Shown: positions 35,393 through 44,489, numbered from the stretch's first letter. The stretch is 64,000 nt of DNA from DATAVB01 sp036267955 (GCA_036267955.1 DATAVB010000124.1:1-64000); one strand, 5' to 3'. A program made the numbers and translations. The notes: generated from the sequence alone by a model not told the origin.

Positions 35393-36733
35393 CTATGACG
35401 GGCGGCTCGGCTCTTTGCCCAGAGCGGTATCCATCTGCTTGGCGATGTCCTTCGCCACGTCAGCGGTCGATCGCTTTCCGGTCCAGGCGTCGGCGAGCGT
35501 CTTGGTCGCATAGTCACGCCAGACCGGCGTGTTCACCGACACCGGGAATGAATAGTTGTCCTGGAACTCATCGACGAACGTCTGCAGATGGAACTCGGGC
35601 GTCGATTTGACCCAGGCGGCCTGCTTGTCCTTCGTCGCCGGGATGACCGCGCCGGTCTCGGCCTGGATCTCCGCCGCCCGGGCGGAGCCAAGGAACTTGA
35701 CGAACGCCCAGGCCTCTTTCGGGTACTTCGTCTTCGCGAAGATGACATTACCCAACCCGTTGCTCACCGTCTTGCGCACCTTGCCCTGCGGCATCGGCAC
35801 GACATCGACGTACTTCTTCGCGTACGGGAGGGCCTTGAAGGCGATCGACTCCCAGGATCCGCCGTAATACAGACCGATCTTGCCGGAGCCGAACATCTGT
35901 TGCGGGTCGGTGTCGGTCATCTGCTGCAGGGTCGGCGACACGTGGTGCTTGTTGATCAGGTCGGTCCAGAACTGGAGGCCCTCGATGGCTTCGGTGGCGT
36001 TGTAGCCAGACTTCTTTCCGTCGGCGGAGATGACGAAGCCCTTGTTCTGCGGGATCGTGTTGTAGTAGGTCTGCTGGTCGGACAGGGTGGCGGCGATTCC
36101 GTGCACGTTGCCTTTGGTCAGGCGTTTCGAGGCGGCGAGCACATCGGACCATCCCCACGAAGCGTCCGGCGCACGCAGACCCGCCTCGGCGAAGAGCTTC
36201 TTGTTGTACCAGAGAGCGATGCTGTCGATGTCCTTCGGCAGCGCGTAGATGTCCTTGCCCCAGGTGTATCCCTGGGTGATCGCCGGCTCGTACTGGCTCA
36301 TGTCGATCTTGGCGTCGGCGACGGGTTTGGTGAGCGGCAGGATGACCTTGTTCGACGCGTACAACTGGAAGTACGCAAGGGTCATCCAGAACACGTCAGG
36401 CGCGCTGCCACCGGTTGCGGCGGTCTGCAATTTGGTCCAGTACGAGTCCCACGGCGTCACGGCCGTACGGATCCGGATCTTGGGATTGGCCTTTTCGAAT
36501 TCGGCGATGATCTGCTTCATCGCGGGCAACTGGGTGTCGTCCCACAGGCCGTACGTCAACGTCACCGGGCCGCTGTGGCTCTTTTCGGACTCGATGGACG
36601 AGCCACTGGAGGACTTGCTGCACGCGGCGGCCGTCATGAACATCGCTGCCGGCACTGCGGTGAGAACGGCGCGCCGCGTGACCCTCGACGTGACTGACGC
36701 CGGAGCGGGCGCCGGAGACTGATCGGACTGCAT
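35393..36733 (-). CDS. ABC transporter solute-binding lipoprotein
   Basis: This 446-residue family 1 binding protein is the first gene of the long leftward operon. The N-terminus (SRVTRRAVLTAVPAAMFMTAAACSK) combines a twin-arginine-like pair with a lipobox-type Cys, so it may be a Tat-exported lipoprotein. The mature part shows GLWDDTQLPAMKQIIAEFEK, GGSAPDVFWMTLAYFQLYAS and IALWYNKKLFAEAGLRAPD. A good promoter at 36885-36913 and an inverted repeat at 36921-36936 lie upstream, next to the divergent DeoR gene. Confidence 0.9.
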   Translation of the reverse strand: MQSDQSPAPAPASVTSRVTRRAVLTAVPAAMFMTAAACSKSSSGSSIESEKSHSGPVTLTYGLWDDTQLPAMKQIIAEFEKANPKIRIRTAVTPWDSYWTKLQTAATGGSAPDVFWMTLAYFQLYASNKVILPLTKPVADAKIDMSQYEPAITQGYTWGKDIYALPKDIDSIALWYNKKLFAEAGLRAPDASWGWSDVLAASKRLTKGNVHGIAATLSDQQTYYNTIPQNKGFVISADGKKSGYNATEAIEGLQFWTDLINKHHVSPTLQQMTDTDPQQMFGSGKIGLYYGGSWESIAFKALPYAKKYVDVVPMPQGKVRKTVSNGLGNVIFAKTKYPKEAWAFVKFLGSARAAEIQAETGAVIPATKDKQAAWVKSTPEFHLQTFVDEFQDNYSFPVSVNTPVWRDYATKTLADAWTGKRSTADVAKDIAKQMDTALGKEPSRPS

Positions 36734-36884
36734 GGCGGTGCTTTCCTCTCGGTTGGTTTTCGCGACCTACGGTCGGGTTCCCGGCGGCGATGACGGGGCG
36801 AAGATCACCCGCGATCCATGGAGCCACCTCTCCGCGAGACAGGCCGTGATGCGCAAATTTGCTCACTTGGCCGCGTATCTGTGC

Positions 36885-36913
36885 ACGATAAACCTCAGTC
36901 TTTGAGATGTCAC
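36885..36913 (-). promoter_or_regulatory. Promoter of the leftward catabolic operon
   Basis: On the minus strand GTGACA (36913-36908), 17 nt and TATCGT (36890-36885) form a vegetative-type promoter about 150 bp before the binding-protein start. The spacer contains the small inverted repeat CTCA/TGAG. Confidence 0.55.
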
Positions 36914-36920
36914 TCATTTT

Positions 36921-36936
36921 TGGAAGTAATTTTCCA
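36921..36936. promoter_or_regulatory. Inverted repeat upstream of the operon promoter
   Basis: TGGAA and TTCCA flank 6 nt of AT-rich sequence, directly upstream of the -35. It is a candidate activator or repressor site. Confidence 0.4.
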
Positions 36937-37031
36937 CGAATGATCAGATGGCAATCGGACATATACGGCGGCATGACGTCGAATACAACCGCTGGGCCGC
37001 TACCGACCGGCCCGGCCGCCGCCTGTCCAAG

Positions 37032-37061
37032 TGAACACATATGTGTCAGCGCGGTTACGAT
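37032..37061 (+). promoter_or_regulatory. Leaderless promoter with operator for the DeoR gene
   Basis: TGAACA (37032-37037) and TACGAT (37056-37061) are 18 nt apart and the ATG at 37069 follows 7 nt later. Between them lies the perfect 12-bp palindrome ACACATATGTGT (37035-37046). A repressor bound there would block its own promoter. Confidence 0.6.
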
Positions 37062-37068
37062 GGTGCGC

Positions 37069-37824
37069 ATGCGTGCGGAGCGACTCAATGCAGTTCTGGA
37101 CGACCTCGCTCAGCACGGCACCGTCGACGTACTGGCGCTCGCGACGAGGCTCGGCGTCTCCGGCGCGACGATCCGGCGGGATCTGCGGGCACTACACGAC
37201 CAGGGTCTGCTCGTCCGTACCCACGGCGGCGCGATGACCAACGACGTCGGCCTGGAGTTGCCGATCCGGTACAAGGCCTCCCACCACCATCCGGAGAAGC
37301 GCCGCATCGGGGTGCGGGCCGCGAAACTCGTCACGGACGGCGCCGTCATCGGCATGACCGGCGGCACCACGGCCACCGAGGTCGCCCGGGCATTGCCCGA
37401 GCGGCAGAACGTCACGGTCGTCACGAACGCCCTCAACATCGCCGCCGAGTTGGTGCTGCGGCCCAACATCCGGCTGCTCGTGGCCGGCGGGAAGGCGCGG
37501 CACGCCTCGTACGAACTCGTCGGCCCGACCGCCGAGGCAATGGTGTCCGAATACCATTTCGACATCACCTTCATCGGTGTTGACGGCCTGACCGTCGCCG
37601 AGGGCTGCACCACTCACGACGAGATGGAGGCGCACACCGACCTGGCCTTCATCCGGCAGTCGAGGCAGAACGTGGTGATCGCCGACAGCAGCAAGATCGG
37701 GAAGGTCACCTTCGCCAGGATCTGCGACATCTCCGCGGTGAGCGACCTGGTGACGGACGGCGACATCGATCCCGATGCCTTGGATGCGCTGCGCCAGGCC
37801 GGCGTGACCGTCACAACGGCCTGA
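37069..37824 (+). CDS. DeoR-family regulator of the catabolic operon
   Basis: This 251-residue protein has the DeoR signature helix-turn-helix (VLALATRLGVSGATIRRDLRALHDQGLLVRTHGGA, residues 18-52) and the sugar-phosphate sensor domain (IGMTGGTTATEVARALPERQ, then LLVAGGKARHASYELVGPTA). I choose the ATG at 37069, 7 nt after a -10 box; an ATG at 37060 is in frame but overlaps that box. DeoR proteins usually sense a phosphorylated sugar intermediate, so the divergent ABC operon probably imports a sugar-like compound. Confidence 0.88.
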   Translation: MRAERLNAVLDDLAQHGTVDVLALATRLGVSGATIRRDLRALHDQGLLVRTHGGAMTNDVGLELPIRYKASHHHPEKRRIGVRAAKLVTDGAVIGMTGGTTATEVARALPERQNVTVVTNALNIAAELVLRPNIRLLVAGGKARHASYELVGPTAEAMVSEYHFDITFIGVDGLTVAEGCTTHDEMEAHTDLAFIRQSRQNVVIADSSKIGKVTFARICDISAVSDLVTDGDIDPDALDALRQAGVTVTTA

Positions 37825-37927
37825 TCCTGACCAGAGATTTCTGGCCGGCCATGTCAAGAACGTGCCGTGGGCTACGACTGCCCGGCGACAAGCCCGTTCA
37901 GATCCACACCGCCTCGAAGGAGACGTC

Positions 37928-38479
37928 ATGCGCACCATCTATGCGTTCGAAATGCTCACGCTCGATGGCTACTACGCCGGACCAAACGACGAGTTCGACT
38001 GGCCAAACACCGACGAGGAGTTCCACGACTGGTCCGTGCGCCAGCTGGACAACACCGACACGCTGCTCTTCGGTCGGGCCACCTACGAGGGCATGGCCGC
38101 CTACTGGCCCACCGCTCCGGCCGACGACCCGACCGCGCAGCGGATGAACAGCTACCCCAAAATCGCCGTGTCACGCACGCTGGAGAAGGTGGAATGGAAC
38201 AACAGCCGGCTTATCAGGGACAACGTCGCCGAAGAGATCACCGCGCTGAAAGGCCAGCCAGGCAAGGACATTGCGATCTTCGGAAGCTTCGACCTGACCG
38301 TCAGCCTGCTGGAGTTGGGGCTCATCGATGAGCTGCGGATCCTACTCAACCCGATCGTTCTCGGCCGCGGGAAATCGCTGTTCAACACCACCAACAAACG
38401 CATCCACTTCACTCTCAGGGACACCAATACGTTCGCCTCGGGCAACGTGCTGCTCACCTACACGCCGACCGCCAGGTAG
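37928..38479 (+). CDS. RibD-C/dihydrofolate-reductase-like protein
   Basis: This 183-residue protein starts at an ATG with AAGGAG upstream. It has the fold of the RibD C-terminal domain: FEMLTLDGYYAGPNDEFDW, LLFGRATYEGMAAYW, IAVSRTLEKVEW, IAIFGSFDLTVSLLELGLID, NPIVLGRGKSLF. Actinobacteria have many such stand-alone reductases of unknown substrate. A short hairpin follows the stop, before the convergent kinase gene. Confidence 0.85.
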   Translation: MRTIYAFEMLTLDGYYAGPNDEFDWPNTDEEFHDWSVRQLDNTDTLLFGRATYEGMAAYWPTAPADDPTAQRMNSYPKIAVSRTLEKVEWNNSRLIRDNVAEEITALKGQPGKDIAIFGSFDLTVSLLELGLIDELRILLNPIVLGRGKSLFNTTNKRIHFTLRDTNTFASGNVLLTYTPTAR

Positions 38480-38493
38480 CCAACGGTCAGTTG

Positions 38494-38507
38494 CCGGGGT
38501 AACCCGG
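38494..38507. terminator. Small hairpin between convergent genes
   Basis: CCGGG and CCCGG enclose GTAA, a GNRA-type tetraloop, in the 39-bp gap between two convergent genes. Weak but well placed. Confidence 0.4.
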
Positions 38508-38518
38508 ATGGTGCTGCA

Positions 38519-39523
38519 TCAGACCGCAAACGAGGCGGCCATCGAGTCGAGGTGCGCGAGGAGTCCGGGAAGGTCGTTGAGCCAGCCTGTGATGTGTCGA
38601 TCCCCGTCATCGAGCTGGTCCATCCAGGCTGCCGGCCGGCGCTCACCGAGGGTGGCTCGGATGAGGCCGGTGATATTGCTGAGCTGGCGGTTGGCGGTGC
38701 GGATGAGCAGGTCTGGACCCAGGGGTGCGAGTCGACCGCCGGCCTCGGTATAGGCGTTGAGGATTCGGTGCACGCGTTGGGTGTCGTTATAGCCGAAAGT
38801 GACGGCGGCGTGCCCGGTCTCGATGGTGGCGCTCTCCGGCCCGACGGCATCCCAGTCGATCAGCAGCGGACCGCTGCTGCTGATGATGACGTTGTACGGC
38901 TCGACGTCCCGATGGGTGATGACATGATCGGCCGCGGACATGAACGCTTTGTCGTCTCGGGCGCAGAGCTCAAGAATAACGTCGAGATTGTCCTGCAGAA
39001 TCGACGCCCAGGACTTCGCATGTTCATGCCCGGCCGCGATCCACCCTTCCCAGGTCGGCCGGGGATGATGAACGAACCACCTCCAGGCCAACTCCGGTGG
39101 TGTCGTTACCGGCGATAGTTCATGCAGCCGCGCGAGCATGGTCCCGAGCCAGTCCGTGACGTCATCATCAGCACTCAGGTGCCGGTTGTCGATCCATTCA
39201 TAAACTCGGTACGACCCCCGCCCATCCACCCGGCCAGCCCAAGCATAGGCCGGTACGACCGGCGGGATCGGCGCTACGGTAGCGATTCCGGCTTCCAGCG
39301 CGCGCCGCTCGAAGTCCATCCGGTCAATGAGTTGCGGCGCCCAGAATGGGTCCTCGTCGGGCCAGAATTCTTTGACGTGGAACGATCCGGTCGTCGTGTC
39401 CAACCGCCAGCTGCGGGCTACCTGATTGTGCACCAATGTCAGCGGCGCCGTCGGCCGGCCGAGATCGAACGCGGCGGCGATCGCCACGGCGGCCGGCTCT
39501 GCGGATCGATTCCGGGCAGACAT
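38519..39523 (-). CDS. Aminoglycoside-phosphotransferase-fold kinase
   Basis: This 334-residue protein has THRDVEPYNVIISSSGPLLI (catalytic Asp and Asn; the usual HGD reads HRD) and LLIDWDAVGPES (metal Asp), as in the APH family. The N-terminal lobe has VHNQVARSWRLDTTTGSFHVKEF with a likely ATP-binding Lys. The ATG at 39523 follows GGAAGG at good spacing. The family includes drug kinases and metabolic kinases; substrate unknown. Confidence 0.78.
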   Translation of the reverse strand: MSARNRSAEPAAVAIAAAFDLGRPTAPLTLVHNQVARSWRLDTTTGSFHVKEFWPDEDPFWAPQLIDRMDFERRALEAGIATVAPIPPVVPAYAWAGRVDGRGSYRVYEWIDNRHLSADDDVTDWLGTMLARLHELSPVTTPPELAWRWFVHHPRPTWEGWIAAGHEHAKSWASILQDNLDVILELCARDDKAFMSAADHVITHRDVEPYNVIISSSGPLLIDWDAVGPESATIETGHAAVTFGYNDTQRVHRILNAYTEAGGRLAPLGPDLLIRTANRQLSNITGLIRATLGERRPAAWMDQLDDGDRHITGWLNDLPGLLAHLDSMAASFAV

Positions 39524-39566
39524 AAACAACCTTCCAATCGGCCACCAAGGCCAGAGCCGGTGCTGA

Positions 39567-40586
39567 TCAGGCGGGAGGGAGCGATCGCGGGAGCCCGAAC
39601 GATGCGAGCACGCTGTTTTCGAAGCGGATCATGGCGCTGATGCGGTCGCCGGCGAGGGTGACGGCGAACAGGCCGGTCCCGTGGCGGATGCCCGTGGGAG
39701 CCCGCAAATAGGAGCCGAACGCCGGCTGACCGTTGGCTCGCGTCGGCACGAGGTCGAATCTCCGACCCGCGCCGAAAAGGCGAGCGCAGAAGTGACCGAC
39801 GGTGTCCCGGCCCTCATATTCCAGGGGCAGCGGTGGCATGGACATGAAGACGTCATCGGTCAGTAGGGCCACCAACGCGGCGACGTCGGCAGACTCCCAC
39901 GCACTGACGAACCTCGCCACGATCGCACCCTCGGCGGACGAGTCGGCGGCGGGAGGCGGTTCACTTATCGTCGACCGTCCACGCTGCAAGCCGGCTCGGG
40001 CCCGCTTGAGGGCACTCTTGACCGATTCGATGGTCGTGTCCATCATGTCGGCCACCTCGGCCGCATGGAATCCGAGGACGTCACGCAGGATCAGGACGGC
40101 GATCTGGCGAGGCGGCAGGATCTGAACCGCGGTCACAAACGCCAGCGAAATGGATTCGGCCTGCTCGTATCGGGCCTCCGGGCCGAGCGGCAGATTTATC
40201 GCACCCTCCAGCAGAGCGTCGGGATACGGCTCGAGCCAGACGACCTCGCCGAGTCGGGTCGGCTCGGGCGGCTCGACACCGGGGATGTCCCACTCCTTGG
40301 CCGGGCGTCGGCTGGCCGCCCGAAGCGCGCTGAGGCACCTGTTGGTGGCGATCCGGTAGAGCCAGGTGCGGATCGAGGCGCGACCGTCGTACCCACCCAG
40401 GCCCCGCCACGCGCCCAACAAGGTGTCCTGGAGCGCGTCTTCTGCATCCTGGAAAGATCCGAGCATCCGATAGCAGTGCACCTGCAGCTCACGGCGATGC
40501 GGCTCGGTCAGCGCTCGGAACGCATCGCCGTCCCCCGCCCGGGACCGGCTGATCAGGTCCGCTCTCACCAATTCCACCCTCGCCAC
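39567..40586 (-). CDS. ECF sigma factor with a SnoaL-like C-terminal domain
   Basis: This 339-residue sigma-70 family protein has region 2 (CYRMLGSFQDAEDALQDTLLGAW), region 4 (LPPRQIAVLILRDVLGFHAAEVADMMDTTIESVKSALKRAR) and, after a short linker, a C-terminal SnoaL/NTF2-like domain (ESADVAALVALLTDDVFMSMPPLP). Such SigG/SigJ-like factors lack an anti-sigma partner, and the extra domain is thought to modulate them. The start is a GTG at 40586 with GAGGA upstream; the open frame extends further but without a start signal. It is divergent from the RibD-like gene at 40722, a plausible target. Confidence 0.88.
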   Translation of the reverse strand: MARVELVRADLISRSRAGDGDAFRALTEPHRRELQVHCYRMLGSFQDAEDALQDTLLGAWRGLGGYDGRASIRTWLYRIATNRCLSALRAASRRPAKEWDIPGVEPPEPTRLGEVVWLEPYPDALLEGAINLPLGPEARYEQAESISLAFVTAVQILPPRQIAVLILRDVLGFHAAEVADMMDTTIESVKSALKRARAGLQRGRSTISEPPPAADSSAEGAIVARFVSAWESADVAALVALLTDDVFMSMPPLPLEYEGRDTVGHFCARLFGAGRRFDLVPTRANGQPAFGSYLRAPTGIRHGTGLFAVTLAGDRISAMIRFENSVLASFGLPRSLPPA

Positions 40587-40721
40587 CTCATTCCTCAACC
40601 TAGTCGCCTTTCCATCCTGTATGGACGCCGACCGGAGAGAAAACGGGGCGGTCGATGAACGCCCCCTTTGCTGGCGTCGCGGCGTCCAGATCAGTGGCAA
40701 CGCCAACAAAGGAGAATCGAT

Positions 40722-41294
40722 ATGGGAAACATCGTCATCAGTGAGAACGTCACGCTGGATGGAGTCGTACAGGACCCGACCGGTGATGAGGGCTGCACAT
40801 TCGGCGGCTGGTTCGACCCGACCACCGCGGAAGACCGCGAAGCGTGGGCCAAGGTCGAATTCGAAGAGGCGTTGAACGCCGCGGCGCTGCTGCTCGGCGG
40901 ACGAACGTACGAGTGGTTCGCCGCCCGCTGGACCTCCCGGCCCGGCCAGTGGGCGGACCGGCTGCGCAGCCTGCCCAAGTACGTCGTGTCCACCACGCTT
41001 GACGAGCTCGGATGGGACAACTCGACGATCCTGCGAGGTGACGTGGTCGCTGAGATCTCGAAGCTGAAGCAGAAGGTGGACGGCGACATCGTCGTCTACG
41101 CCAGCGGCCGGCTCGTGCAGACGCTGATGGAGCACGACCTCGTCGACGAGCTGCGGCTGATGACCCATCCGTACGTGCTGGGAGCCGGCGAGCGACTCTT
41201 CGGCGAGACCAGCGATCGGAAGTCCATGCGCCTGGCTGACTCCCGCATCGTTGGCAGCGGCCTTGTCCTGCTCACCTACCGGTCCGCCCGATGA
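40722..41294 (+). CDS. RibD-C/dihydrofolate-reductase-like protein
   Basis: This 190-residue protein starts at an ATG with AAAGGAG upstream. The RibD-C fold is clear: ISENVTLDGVVQDPTGDEGC, LLLGGRTYEWFAARW, YVVSTTLDELGWDN, IVVYASGRLVQTLMEHDLVD, HPYVLGAGERLF. Its stop overlaps the start of the MFS gene by 4 nt (ATGA), so the two are translated together. It is a paralogue of the gene at 37928. Confidence 0.87.
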   Translation: MGNIVISENVTLDGVVQDPTGDEGCTFGGWFDPTTAEDREAWAKVEFEEALNAAALLLGGRTYEWFAARWTSRPGQWADRLRSLPKYVVSTTLDELGWDNSTILRGDVVAEISKLKQKVDGDIVVYASGRLVQTLMEHDLVDELRLMTHPYVLGAGERLFGETSDRKSMRLADSRIVGSGLVLLTYRSAR

Positions 41295-42712
41295 CCATGA
41301 CGGAAAAGCAACGCTGGGTGCTGGCGCTGACATCGACTGCGTCGCTGATGATTTCGCTGGATGCACTGGTCGTCACCACTGCCCTGCATGCGATCGCGCT
41401 GGATCTGCATGCCTCCATTGCCGATCTGGAATGGACCGTGAACGCTTACACCCTGCCGTTTGCCGTGCTGCTCATGGCCGGCGCGGCCCTGGGCGAACGA
41501 TACGGCCGCAGGCGATTTCTGGTGGGTGGCCTGGCCTTGTTCGGAATCGCCTCCGCCGGTTGTGCGCTGGCACCGAGCCTCGGCTGGCTCATCGCGACCC
41601 GCGCGATCCAGGGCGTCGGCGCCGCCGCGGTGGCACCGACCGCCTTGTCCCTGCTGTCAGCGGTGTTCGGGCCCGAACAGCGGCCCCGAGCGTTGGGTCT
41701 GTTCGCATCGATCACCGGGCTGGCCACACTCGGGGGGCCGCTCGTCGGCGGAGCGATTGTGCAGAACCTGAGCTGGCAGTGGATTTTCTGGATCAACGTA
41801 CCGATCGCCGCGGTGCTGATCCCCCTGGTGCTGGCACGGCTCGAGCGGGATTCGGGTTCGCCGCGCGGTCTGGATTATGGCGGGATCGGGCTGGTGAGCG
41901 CGGGAGCGTTCGGGCTGGTCTGGGGATTGATCAGGGGGAACGGATCGGGTTGGACCAGCGCCGAGGTCATCGCGGCGCTGGCCGGTGGCGCGGTCGCTCT
42001 CGTCGTCTTCGTCGGCTGGGAGTTGCGTACCGTCGCTCCGCTCGTACCGATGCGCCTGTTCGCGTCGCGCGCCTTCTCCGCCGGCAATACAGCCGGGTTC
42101 CTCCTGTTCGCCTCCGTCTTCAGCGGCGCGTTCTTCTTTGCCCAATTTCTACAGGTCGTACTGCGGCACGATCCGATGGCCACCGGATTGTTGCTGGCAC
42201 CGTGGACGGTGGCCCTCTTCGTGGTCGCGCCGATCGCGGGTAGACAGATACAAAGGATAGGCGCGCGTCCGCTGGTCGTGACCGGGTTGCTGCTGCAGGC
42301 GGTCGGATTCGGGTGGATCGCCCTGATCGCCAGCCCCGGACTGACCTATCCGCCGCTGATTCTTCCGTTCGTGATCTCCGGTATCGGCATCGCGCTGACG
42401 ATCCCGTCGGCGCAGAGTGCCGTCATCGGGGCGGTGCCGATGACAGCGATCGGCGCCGCCTCGGGCACGTTCAACACCGTTCGCCAGCTCGGCGGCGCCT
42501 TCGGGATCGCCATCACCACAGCGGTTTTCACCACCCACGGCGGGCTCGACTCCGCGAGGACATTCAGCGACGGCTTCGGTCCTGCCATCGCGACGGCAGC
42601 AACCCTGGCCCTCGCCGGGGCGGTCATTGGGCTGCTCCTCCCCCGGCAGGAGGCGCGGGCCACCGGCCAGACCGTGGCGGCGCCGGCCGCCCAGCGGGTA
42701 CCCGCCGGGTAG
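41291..42712 (+). CDS. DHA2-family (EmrB/QacA) MFS transporter
   Basis: This 473-residue transporter has about 14 spans. SLDALVVTTALHAIALDL is the family motif in span 1, and GAALGERYGRRRFLVGG is motif A. It is coupled by an ATGA overlap to the RibD-like reductase, so the pair may detoxify and export one compound. The ECF sigma factor gene upstream and divergent may control both. It ends 34 bp from the convergent PhyH gene. Confidence 0.88.
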   Translation: MTMTEKQRWVLALTSTASLMISLDALVVTTALHAIALDLHASIADLEWTVNAYTLPFAVLLMAGAALGERYGRRRFLVGGLALFGIASAGCALAPSLGWLIATRAIQGVGAAAVAPTALSLLSAVFGPEQRPRALGLFASITGLATLGGPLVGGAIVQNLSWQWIFWINVPIAAVLIPLVLARLERDSGSPRGLDYGGIGLVSAGAFGLVWGLIRGNGSGWTSAEVIAALAGGAVALVVFVGWELRTVAPLVPMRLFASRAFSAGNTAGFLLFASVFSGAFFFAQFLQVVLRHDPMATGLLLAPWTVALFVVAPIAGRQIQRIGARPLVVTGLLLQAVGFGWIALIASPGLTYPPLILPFVISGIGIALTIPSAQSAVIGAVPMTAIGAASGTFNTVRQLGGAFGIAITTAVFTTHGGLDSARTFSDGFGPAIATAATLALAGAVIGLLLPRQEARATGQTVAAPAAQRVPAG

Positions 42713-42745
42713 CCGGGTGGTGCCGCAAGCACGCCTCCGAGCGGC

Positions 42746-43534
42746 CTAGTCAACCCACGCTGCGGCATCCCGGAAAGCGAAATGCTCACCGGCCCGATAT
42801 CGCGGCCTGGGCTGATAGGTGTTTACGCCCGGATCGCCGCGCAGCAGGAATGCACTGGGATAGGGCTGCTCGTCGGCCACGATCCGGGTCGAAGTCGGGA
42901 TATACCGGATGGTGAGTCCGCAGCGCCGATTCGGCGAGGTGTTGGCGTTGCTGCCGTGCACGATATTGGGATGGTGCACCTCGACGTCTCCGGGCCGCAG
43001 CACCATGTCCACGGCCTCGGTCTCGTTCACCTCGACGGCGATTTCCGCCCCGAGCACATTGTCCTGCGCAGCGGTCTTGCGGATTGGGGCGAAATCCTGT
43101 TTGTGGCTGCCCGGCAGCACGCGGACGCAGCCGTTGTCCGGGTTGGATTCGTCGACCGCGAGCCAGAGGCTCACCACCTTCACCGGATCCAGTGGCCAGA
43201 ATGCGCCGTCCTGATGCCACAGCACCGGCCGTCCGGAGAACGCCGGCTTGCAAATGTAGTGGGAGGCGAAAAGGGCGATCTCGGGGCCGACGAACAGCGA
43301 GGCGATGTCGACCAGCCGGTCGTCGCTGATCAACCGCACCCAGAACGGATCGTCACGCAGGTAGATGTGGCCGAGATTCTCCGGCCGTACGTCCGGGTGG
43401 CGCTCCTGCAGCCACGCGACGTGATCATTCACCTCGTTGATCAGATCCGCGTCGATGACGTCCCGGAAGATGACATAGCCGTCGCGCTCGAACTGGTCGA
43501 GCCCGGCGTGTTTGTCCGTGGTCTCAACGGTCAT
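42746..43534 (-). CDS. Phytanoyl-CoA dioxygenase family oxygenase
   Basis: This 262-residue Fe(II)/2-oxoglutarate enzyme has a complete facial triad: His107-Gln-Asp109 (WHQDGAFWPL) and distal His193 (HHPNIVHGS), plus a likely 2-oxoglutarate Arg204 in NRRCGLTIRY. The GCVRVLPGSHKQD block is typical. The ATG has GGAGG upstream. It is divergent from an AraC gene across 94 bp. Family members hydroxylate fatty acyl chains, amino acids or secondary metabolites; substrate unknown. Confidence 0.9.
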   Translation of the reverse strand: MTVETTDKHAGLDQFERDGYVIFRDVIDADLINEVNDHVAWLQERHPDVRPENLGHIYLRDDPFWVRLISDDRLVDIASLFVGPEIALFASHYICKPAFSGRPVLWHQDGAFWPLDPVKVVSLWLAVDESNPDNGCVRVLPGSHKQDFAPIRKTAAQDNVLGAEIAVEVNETEAVDMVLRPGDVEVHHPNIVHGSNANTSPNRRCGLTIRYIPTSTRIVADEQPYPSAFLLRGDPGVNTYQPRPRYRAGEHFAFRDAAAWVD

Positions 43535-43616
43535 GGTTGCCTCCAGTCAATCTGTCTCGCTGTCATCGTGCGGGACAGGGCAGCCGCAGGGATAGCACAG
43601 GCCGCACCAGAACATG

Positions 43617-43628
43617 TAATTTCTTGAT
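43617..43628 (+). promoter_or_regulatory. Leaderless -10 element of the AraC gene
   Basis: TAATTT at 43617-43622 stands 6 nt before the GTG at 43629. No Shine-Dalgarno sequence is present. Confidence 0.45.
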
Positions 43629-44489
43629 GTGGCTACCAACCTCCTGCAGTTCCAACGGACGGCTGCCGGCCGGCCGTACCACGCCGCGCTGGTGCCGATG
43701 CCGGTGCGACCGATCGGGTCGGACCGGCACGGTCACGCCGACTTCTACGAGCTGATGGGCATCGTCGCGGGACGGGGCGAGCAGCACCTGGTCACCGGCT
43801 CCCAGGAGCTGCGGGCGGGCGACGTCGCGCTGGTGCGACCCGGTGACCAGCACGCGATCAGTGGTCTTCCCCCGCACGGCATGGAGTTCATCAACATCGC
43901 CTTTCCCATCTCCACCTGGCGCGAATTTCTCAAGCTGACGGGCGTCAATTCGGCCGGGGACTGGGATCGTGCTCCCCTGCCGCCGCTCGTCCGGCTGCGC
44001 GGAGCCGACGCGGACCGGATGATGGCGTTGTTCCGCCGCGTCCTGGACGACTTCCACCGCCGGCCATCGGTGCTTCAGCTCGTCCGATTCTGGGTCGATC
44101 TGGTCGACCTGCTGCCGGGACAGGACAGCGGCCCGGTAAGCCGGCTCACGGGCGTGCCCGACTGGCTGTCCGAGGCACACGCAGCGATGCACCGCCCGGA
44201 GAATTTACGCGGCGGCATTCCGACGCTGCTGACATTGAGCAACGTGAGTCATGCACACCTGTCCCGCTGCATGAGAACCCATTACGGGATAACGCCGGGC
44301 GAGTTCGTCGCGCAGTTGCGGCTCGGCCTCGCGGCGACGCTGTTGACAACGACACCGGCGACCGTCACCGCCATCGCGTACCGCTGCGGCTTCTCCAGCC
44401 CGTCCTATTTCACCCGGTGTTTTCATGCCGCCCACGGCATCTCACCGCGGGCCTTCCGCGAGCACAGCCGCCGGGCATTTGTGCCGTGA
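43629..44489 (+). CDS. AraC-family regulator, cupin sensor
   Basis: This 286-residue regulator has an N-terminal cupin (HGHADFYELMGIVAGRGEQH, then LRAGDVALVRPGDQHAI) and a C-terminal double helix-turn-helix (LLTLSNVSHAHLSRCMRTHY; TVTAIAYRCGFSSPSYFTRC). The GTG at 43629 is the likely leaderless start. It is divergent from the PhyH gene at 42746-43534 and overlaps the broken PhyH copy downstream (GTGA), so it was flanked by two oxygenase genes that it probably controlled. Confidence 0.87.
   Translation: MATNLLQFQRTAAGRPYHAALVPMPVRPIGSDRHGHADFYELMGIVAGRGEQHLVTGSQELRAGDVALVRPGDQHAISGLPPHGMEFINIAFPISTWREFLKLTGVNSAGDWDRAPLPPLVRLRGADADRMMALFRRVLDDFHRRPSVLQLVRFWVDLVDLLPGQDSGPVSRLTGVPDWLSEAHAAMHRPENLRGGIPTLLTLSNVSHAHLSRCMRTHYGITPGEFVAQLRLGLAATLLTTTPATVTAIAYRCGFSSPSYFTRCFHAAHGISPRAFREHSRRAFVP

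Noticed and set aside
40587..41366. N-terminal extension of the sigma-factor frame
   Set aside because: The frame is open only because of high GC; it overlaps a clear RibD-like gene on the other strand and sigma region 2 begins near the GTG at 40586.
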